A DNA stretch of 64,000 nucleotides from Clostridiales bacterium UBA6114 (GTDB lineage Bacteria > Bacillota > Clostridia > Oscillospirales > Butyricicoccaceae): assembly GCA_002423435.1 (NCBI GenBank), contig DIWE01000043.1:5460-69459 (forward strand), in the 5' to 3' direction. Position numbers and translations under genes: made by a program. How positions within the stretch are numbered: position 1 is the first letter of the stretch; every line of letters begins with the position of its first letter. A model generated the notes under the pieces. That model worked only from the letters and a program-made list of their open reading frames with translations. It was not told the origin of the DNA and made no database searches. Positions 59,726-64,000 of this stretch are shown here, piece by piece.

Positions 59726-61180
59726 ATGAATTCAAAAAGGACCAATTTAATCATATCGCTTATGCTGGCCATGTTTTTGGCGGCGGTCGAGGGAACGATC
59801 GTCACGATGGCCACGCCCACCATCGCAAAGGAGTTACAAGGGTTCGAGCTGATCAGCCTGGTCTTTTCGGTATACCTGCTGACCTCCGCCATCTCCACGC
59901 CGATTTACGGCAAGCTCGCGGACTTATACGGCAGAAAAAACGTGCTTTCCATCGGCATCCTTCTGTTTTTGGCCGGGAGCTCCTTATGCGGGCTGTCGCA
60001 GAGCATAGTCATGCTGATCGCCTTTCGTGCGGTACAGGGGCTTGGCGCAGGCGGCATCTTCACGGTCTCCTTCACCATTATCGGGGATGAGTTTCCGCTC
60101 GCGGAGAGGTCGAAGATTCAGGGGGGCTTAAGCACGGTGTGGGGAATCGCGACGCTCGTGGGCCCGTTTCTCGGGGGCTTTTTAATCGATACGCTTTCCT
60201 GGCACTGGATCTTTTTCATCAACATCCCGTTCGGGCTGCTGTCGATTCTGTTGCTGCAAAAATCCCTGAAAGAGACTTTTCATAAGAAAAAACACGGCAT
60301 CGATTTTGCCGGAATTATTACGCTGTCCCTGGCCGTAATGGCGCTTTTGAGTATTTTTATCTTCGACCAGGGGTCGGATTCGAGCCGGTATGCCATCTTT
60401 GTCGCGGCAGTGGCCATGATAACGGTTTTGCTTTTGGTTGCGTTTTATATCATAGAGAGAAAGGCAAAAGAGCCGATCATACCCTTTGACATCTTCACAA
60501 GAACAACCGCAATCGTCAATGTACTCTCGTTTTTCGTTTACGCCGTGTTGATGGGCATCGACGTTTATATGCCGTTATACTTACAGAACATTCTTGGGTA
60601 CCGTCCCACCGTATCGGGCCTTGTCATGCTGCCCATGTCGGTGTCCTGGCTGATCGTTTCGTTCATCCTTGGAAAATTATTGGTGAAGTACGGCGGGAAG
60701 GCTGTCATTGTGACGGCGGGCACCGTCATACTCGCCGGCACGTTACTGCTGTTCACGCTGGGCATCGACTCCCCGATGCTGTCGGCGCTGATTTTTAATT
60801 TCGTCATGGGCATTGGATTCGGCGGGGCGGCCACTACTTTAACCGTCATTGTCCAGGACTCGGTGGAATACAACAAAAGGGGAGTTGCGGTTGCGGCCAA
60901 CACGCTGCTTCGGACGCTGGGACAGACCATTGGCATCAGCATATTCGGGAATATCTTCAACGTGCATATAACAAGATATTTCATGAATCAAGGAATTTCG
61001 GGCATCGATTCCGGCAACTTATATCAGTCCGCCGCCCTTTCCGCAGAGCAGGTCAAGCTGGCGCTTTTAAGCTCCATGCATGCGCTGTTTATCGCCTTTA
61101 TCCTGATCTCCCTCTTATCCGTCGTTTTTGCGGCGGCAATGCCCGGAAGAAAGGGGCGGGGGCGGAGCAAAAGCGTATAA
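59726..61180 (+). CDS. MFS drug exporter, DHA2-like (14-TM type)
   Basis: A 484-residue transporter with about 14 hydrophobic segments. It carries the drug-exporter motifs: MLAMFLAAVEGTIVTMATPTI in helix 1, YGKLADLYGRKNVL (motif A), FRAVQGLGAGGIFTVSF (motif B) and GPFLGGFLIDTLSWHWIFFINIP (motif C region, given as one block of family text). Such proteins expel toxic compounds using the proton gradient. ATG 59726 has AAAGGAA 8 bases upstream. The long leader suggests inducible expression. Confidence 0.9.
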   Translation: MNSKRTNLIISLMLAMFLAAVEGTIVTMATPTIAKELQGFELISLVFSVYLLTSAISTPIYGKLADLYGRKNVLSIGILLFLAGSSLCGLSQSIVMLIAFRAVQGLGAGGIFTVSFTIIGDEFPLAERSKIQGGLSTVWGIATLVGPFLGGFLIDTLSWHWIFFINIPFGLLSILLLQKSLKETFHKKKHGIDFAGIITLSLAVMALLSIFIFDQGSDSSRYAIFVAAVAMITVLLLVAFYIIERKAKEPIIPFDIFTRTTAIVNVLSFFVYAVLMGIDVYMPLYLQNILGYRPTVSGLVMLPMSVSWLIVSFILGKLLVKYGGKAVIVTAGTVILAGTLLLFTLGIDSPMLSALIFNFVMGIGFGGAATTLTVIVQDSVEYNKRGVAVAANTLLRTLGQTIGISIFGNIFNVHITRYFMNQGISGIDSGNLYQSAALSAEQVKLALLSSMHALFIAFILISLLSVVFAAAMPGRKGRGRSKSV

Positions 61181-61197
61181 TGCCTCTTATGCTTAAG

Positions 61198-61252
61198 ACT
61201 TCATGCGCTGAGGCGCGCCAGAAACGCAAAACTTAGGGCGCATGAAGTTTTT
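61198..61252 (+). terminator. stem-loop terminator after the MFS gene
   Basis: Arms ACTTCATGCGC (61198-61208) and GCGCATGAAGT (61238-61248) are followed by TTTTT. The loop of 29 bases is long. Confidence 0.6.
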
Positions 61253-61319
61253 GCGCATGCGGCGAGGTTGCCGCCCCTGGCGGCGGGCGCCACGCACTTA
61301 AATTTGTTTTTTGCATAGC

Positions 61320-61352
61320 AAAAAGCCGCCGTTTCGTTTATGAAGCGGCGGC
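61320..61352 (-). terminator. terminator of the cupin gene
   Basis: On the minus strand GCCGCC and GGCGGC pair around a partly matched loop and run into CTTTTTG. Confidence 0.65.
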
Positions 61353-61408
61353 GCAGCAATTGATCGCCTCCGGGATACGAAAGCACACCCTTCAAGGTAC
61401 ACGTGGCA

Positions 61409-61756
61409 TTATTTTTCCGGCTGGGGAAAGACGACGATCAGAAACATCTTGAATTGTTCCGCGGCAAAAACGGCATGAGGCGTGTTTCGCGGCATAACAA
61501 TTGTTTCGCCCGCATGCACCGTATAGGATTTGTCGCCGATCGTGATCAGACCGGCGCCGTCTAAAGCAATCACCATTGCATCCCCGCTTGATTCATGGGA
61601 GCTGATTTCTTCATCCTTGTCAAATGCAAAGAGGGTTAAGCTTAAAGATTTATTTTGCGCCAATGTTTTGCTGACGACCTGGCCTTTTTGATAGGAAACC
61701 AGATCTTTCAAAGTAAGCGCGGTTGCAAAGTCAATGTTTTTTATCAGATTTTTCAT
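61409..61756 (-). CDS. small cupin-domain protein
   Basis: A 115-residue single-domain cupin. It has GQVVSKTLAQN, the first metal motif SSHESSGDAMVIALDGAG and the second GETIVMPRNTPHAVFA, with the usual His/Glu/His ligands. The function of such small cupins is varied (metal enzymes or binding proteins). ATG 61756 follows GGATGGTGAG. It is transcribed alone. The 157 bases upstream (to 61922) hold no gene but contain AT-rich promoter-like text. Confidence 0.8.
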   Translation of the reverse strand: MKNLIKNIDFATALTLKDLVSYQKGQVVSKTLAQNKSLSLTLFAFDKDEEISSHESSGDAMVIALDGAGLITIGDKSYTVHAGETIVMPRNTPHAVFAAEQFKMFLIVVFPQPEK

Positions 61757-61922
61757 TCTCACCATCCTATTACCTCATCCACGACATTCATTATTATCTT
61801 TTCCCCATCCATGCGTGCACATCCTTCTTATTATAAATTTCATTCAGCCAGCCTAATGAAATATGCTATACTGATTTCAGCTATACTTTATAAGGCTGTA
61901 TTAATCTTGAGGAGAAGCAAAA

Positions 61923-62177
61923 ATGGGTCAGCTGCAAGGCCTGCCGAACATCGGAAAGGAACTGGAGCGCCAGCTCCATGAGGCCGGAATCGACACGATA
62001 GAAGAATTGAAGCGAGCAGGAAGCCATGAGGCGTGGCTTCGCATTCTGGTTTTCGACCCGTCCGCCTGCATCATGCGCCTGTCGGCGCTGGAGGGCGCGA
62101 TCCGGGGTGTGCGCTGGCATAATCTCGACCCGGAGGTAAAGGCTAAGCTCAAAGCTTTTTATCATCAGCACAAGTAG
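61923..62177 (+). CDS. TfoX C-terminal-domain protein
   Basis: An 84-residue protein matching the TfoX_C domain alone: LQGLPNIGKELERQLHEAGIDTIEELKRAG, then LEGAIRGVRWHNLDPEVKAKL. The helix-hairpin-helix-like text may bind DNA or protein. The TfoX N-terminal domain, needed for the competence role in Proteobacteria, is absent. GAGGAG precedes the ATG. The next gene starts 12 bases later. Confidence 0.87.
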   Translation: MGQLQGLPNIGKELERQLHEAGIDTIEELKRAGSHEAWLRILVFDPSACIMRLSALEGAIRGVRWHNLDPEVKAKLKAFYHQHK

Positions 62178-62188
62178 GAGGAAATAGT

Positions 62189-62539
62189 ATGCTGTTTATC
62201 TGTTATCCGAAATGCACCACTTGTCAAAAGGCACGGGCGTGGCTCGACCAAAACGGCGTCAGCTATACGTTCCGCGACATCAAACCGGACAATCCGTCGG
62301 AGGCGGAGCTGCGGCAGTGGCATAAGGTAAGCGGCCTGCCGCTCAGGCGCTTTTTTAACACCAGCGGTTTGCAATACAAGGCTTTGAGCCTTCGGGACAA
62401 GCTCCCCGGCATGAGCGAGGACGAGCAGTTTCAGCTGCTCGCCACAGACGGGATGCTGGTCAAACGCCCCATCCTTGTGGGCGACGGCTTCGTGCTGGTC
62501 GGCTTTAAGCAGGACGAGTGGGAGGCGAAACTCAGGTGA
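62189..62539 (+). CDS. ArsC/Spx-family protein (YffB-like)
   Basis: A 116-residue thioredoxin-fold protein with the redox motif CTTCQKA at residues 9-15, YTFRDIKPDNPSEAEL, and LVKRPILVGDGFVLVGF near the end. This is the pattern of ArsC-family reductase-like proteins of unknown substrate; arsenate reductase activity cannot be assumed. TAGGAGG is present. The stop overlaps the GTG of the following gene. Confidence 0.87.
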   Translation: MLFICYPKCTTCQKARAWLDQNGVSYTFRDIKPDNPSEAELRQWHKVSGLPLRRFFNTSGLQYKALSLRDKLPGMSEDEQFQLLATDGMLVKRPILVGDGFVLVGFKQDEWEAKLR

Positions 62540-62931
62540 CCCGCAGGGAGCTTACAGACTACTGCCTTACCTATCCCGACGCTTACGAGGACTACCCCTT
62601 CGACGACGGTCCGGATTCGGACGGGGCCTGGGCCGTCATGCGCCATCGCTTAAACAAAAAGAGCTTTGCGCTTATCTATGAGCGGAACGGCCTGTGCATA
62701 AACCTCAAGTGCGAGCCGCTGCGCGCGGATTTTCTCCGCCGGGCCTACGCGGGAGTAATACCGGCTTATCATATGAACAAGGAGCACTGGAACACGGTGC
62801 TGATCGGGTCCGATGTGCCGGAGGATGAGTTGCGCGCCATGATTGAGCACAGCCACCGGCTGACCATGCCGAAGGGGCGAAAAGAAAAAAGTCTCTCTGA
62901 TGCAGAGCTGCATCGTGTCAGAGATATTTGA
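62536..62931 (+). CDS. MmcQ/YjbR-family DNA-binding-like protein
   Basis: A 131-residue protein starting at GTG in the overlap GTGA, with GGAGGCG 9 bases upstream. Family text: TDYCLTYPDAYEDYPFDDG, RLNKKSFALIYERNGLCINLKCEP, and YHMNKEHWNTVLIGSDVPEDELRAMIEHSHRL given in parts. The YjbR fold resembles the double-wing DNA-binding domain, but no function is firm. It ends at the junction with a truncated catalase gene. Confidence 0.87.
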   Translation: MTRRELTDYCLTYPDAYEDYPFDDGPDSDGAWAVMRHRLNKKSFALIYERNGLCINLKCEPLRADFLRRAYAGVIPAYHMNKEHWNTVLIGSDVPEDELRAMIEHSHRLTMPKGRKEKSLSDAELHRVRDI

Positions 62932-62984
62932 TTATTTATGCCCAGCTGCTTTGAAGGCTGGCAGGAAGCGCCATTTTGATGCCT

Positions 62985-63409
62985 CGCAGGGTACTGAGGA
63001 GCTTGCGCATCTGGAAATCGTCGGTGCGATTGTGTTTCAGCTTACACGGGATCTCTCCATTGAGGAAATTAAAAAGAGCGGCCTGGATACCTATTTTGTA
63101 GACCATACCACAGGGATATATCCCCAGGCGGCATCCGGCACCCCGTTTACGGCGGCCGTGCTCCAATCCAAAGGGGACGCGATCACCGATCTGTTTGAGG
63201 ACATGGCGGCCGAGCAGAAAGCGCGCACTACTTATGACAACCTGATCCGTTTGACGGATGATCCGGACGTTTCCGACCCGCTTAGGTTCTTGAGGGAGAG
63301 GGAAATTGTGCATTTCCAGCGCTTCGGAGAGGCGCTGCGCGTCGTCCGGGACAATTTGAATTCGAAGAACTTTTATGCGTTTAATCCCGAATTCGACCGT
63401 ATGAAATAG
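62985..63409 (+). pseudogene. 5'-truncated CotJC-type manganese catalase
   Basis: From GTEELAHLE onward the text is that of the spore-coat manganese catalase CotJC: DTYFVDHTTGIYPQAASGTPF, DLFEDMAAEQKARTTYDN, LREREIVHFQRFGEALR and NFYAFNPEFD. The usual first 60 or so residues, which give the first metal-ligand Glu, are absent; the frame instead opens at ATG 62900 inside the previous gene with unrelated residues. The remaining Glu and His ligands are kept. No ribosome site fits. It is most likely a remnant; the family is typical of spore-forming Clostridia. Confidence 0.75.
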
Positions 63410-63429
63410 TGAAAGAACTAATGAAAAGG

Positions 63430-63455
63430 GCGGCTCTGAAAGTTTTCAGAGCCGC
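63430..63455. terminator. hairpin between the catalase remnant and nadE
   Basis: Perfect 12-bp arms GCGGCTCTGAAA and TTTCAGAGCCGC with a GT loop, without a clear T run. It lies between convergent 3' ends. Confidence 0.6.
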
Positions 63456-63495
63456 TCCGCTTGTGTTAGAGGTTTCTGCAGCTTACAGGCTCCTT

Positions 63496-64000
63496 TTATT
63501 CCGCTTCGATATCCTCAAGCTCGGAAAGCCACAGAGCGGCCGAGGCGTCGCTCGGCATCCGCCAATCGCCGCGCGGCGACAGACATACGGACCCGACCTT
63601 TACCCCGTCGGGCAGGCAGGAACGCTTGAACTGCTGCGAAAAGAAGCGGCGGTAAAAAACCTTCAGCCAGCGCAGGATTGTGCCGCTGTCGTAGACGCCC
63701 TCAAAGGCGGCGCAGGCGAGGAAATGGATTTTTTTAGGGGAGAAGCCGTTTCGGAGCATGTGGAAGAGGAAAAAGTCGTGCAGCTCGTAGTCGCCGACAA
63801 TGTCCTCGGTTCTCTGAGCGATGGAGCCGTCCGGATCGGGGGGGAGCAGCTCGGGGCTTACCGGGGTGTTCAGGATATCGATGAGCGTATCGCGCGCGCG
63901 GCCCTCGGCGACCATGTCGGCGTAATACCCGACAAGATACCGCACAAGGGTTTTGGGCACGCTCGCGTTGACGGCGTACATCGACATGTGGTCGCCGTTG
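63496..64000 (-). CDS. nadE: glutamine-dependent NAD+ synthetase, C-terminal part (partial at right edge)
   Basis: The frame continues beyond the right edge; the visible 167 residues are the end of the synthetase domain: [55 protein letters not shown] and [15 protein letters not shown]. This matches long (about 640-residue) NadE enzymes that make NAD+ from nicotinic acid adenine dinucleotide, with an N-terminal glutaminase domain that would lie outside. The stop is at 63496-63498. Confidence 0.9.
   Translation of the reverse strand, partial: NGDHMSMYAVNASVPKTLVRYLVGYYADMVAEGRARDTLIDILNTPVSPELLPPDPDGSIAQRTEDIVGDYELHDFFLFHMLRNGFSPKKIHFLACAAFEGVYDSGTILRWLKVFYRRFFSQQFKRSCLPDGVKVGSVCLSPRGDWRMPSDASAALWLSELEDIEAE

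Noticed and set aside
62189..62539. Arsenate resistance gene
   Set aside because: The ArsC fold and CTTC motif are present, but no arsenic regulator or efflux gene is nearby and the family contains many proteins without that activity.

Overview
This window looks like chromosomal DNA of a moderately GC-rich, low-oxygen Firmicute of the class Clostridia. The signs are Gram-positive style ribosome binding sites (AGGAGG), frequent TTG/GTG starts, a large SLH-domain surface protein, a CotJC-type manganese catalase remnant, an MYG1 protein and many TRAP-type carboxylate transporters. No rRNA, tRNA or CRISPR array was seen.

Layout. (1) 1-7.2 kb holds housekeeping genes: the end of a B12-binding radical SAM protein, an ABC-F ATPase with a decayed second fragment downstream, an MYG1-family protein, a DEAD-box helicase and a PpiC-type foldase. 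(2) 7.2-15.6 kb is catabolic cluster I: three TIM-barrel sugar isomerases/epimerases (one IolI-like), a FadR/GntR regulator, a HUMPS-type decarboxylase, a metallo-beta-lactamase-fold hydrolase and a DctPQM TRAP transporter. Three promoters carry the same TTGTAATACAA-type operator just after the -10 box, so the regulon can be read from the sequence. (3) 16-33.8 kb is catabolic cluster II. A minus-strand operon (acetate-kinase-like, PrpR-type sigma54 activator, DUF2877/AllH-like) faces a plus-strand series (DUF1116/AllG-like, fumarate-reductase-like flavoprotein, TAXI TRAP binding protein and fused permease, two IlvD/Edd dehydratases, FdrA/AllF-like, second DUF1116/AllG-like). A near-consensus sigma54 promoter lies at 20408. 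(4) 33.9-40.1 kb is cluster III: a second DctPQM TRAP system, an altronate-dehydratase-family enzyme and an LctP-type permease. (5) 40.1-41.8 kb holds a large serine recombinase whose 5' region repeats a segment at 15.6 kb, so clusters II and III are bracketed by about 90-bp direct repeats. (6) 42.6-54.1 kb holds a 2,841-residue SLH surface protein and, convergent to it, a STAND/TPR transcriptional activator. (7) 54.4-58.8 kb holds an OmpR-type two-component system, an ABC-2 exporter and a small wHTH regulator; 11-bp-spaced boxes precede both the regulator and the exporter. (8) 58.8-64 kb holds SfsA, an MFS exporter, small conserved genes, a 5'-truncated CotJC catalase and the end of NadE.

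Most interesting system. Homologues of all three subunits of oxamate carbamoyltransferase (FdrA/AllF, DUF1116/AllG, DUF2877/AllH) occur with an acetate-kinase homologue instead of a carbamate kinase, two IlvD/Edd dehydratases, a flavoprotein reductase, TAXI transport and a sigma54 activator. I infer a pathway in which an imported hydroxy acid or its carbamoyl derivative is dehydrated and cleaved to an acyl or carbamoyl phosphate that is used to make ATP. The substrate cannot be told from sequence. A tandemly duplicated 133-bp leader whose hairpin buries the Shine-Dalgarno of the first dehydratase adds a probable RNA-level control.
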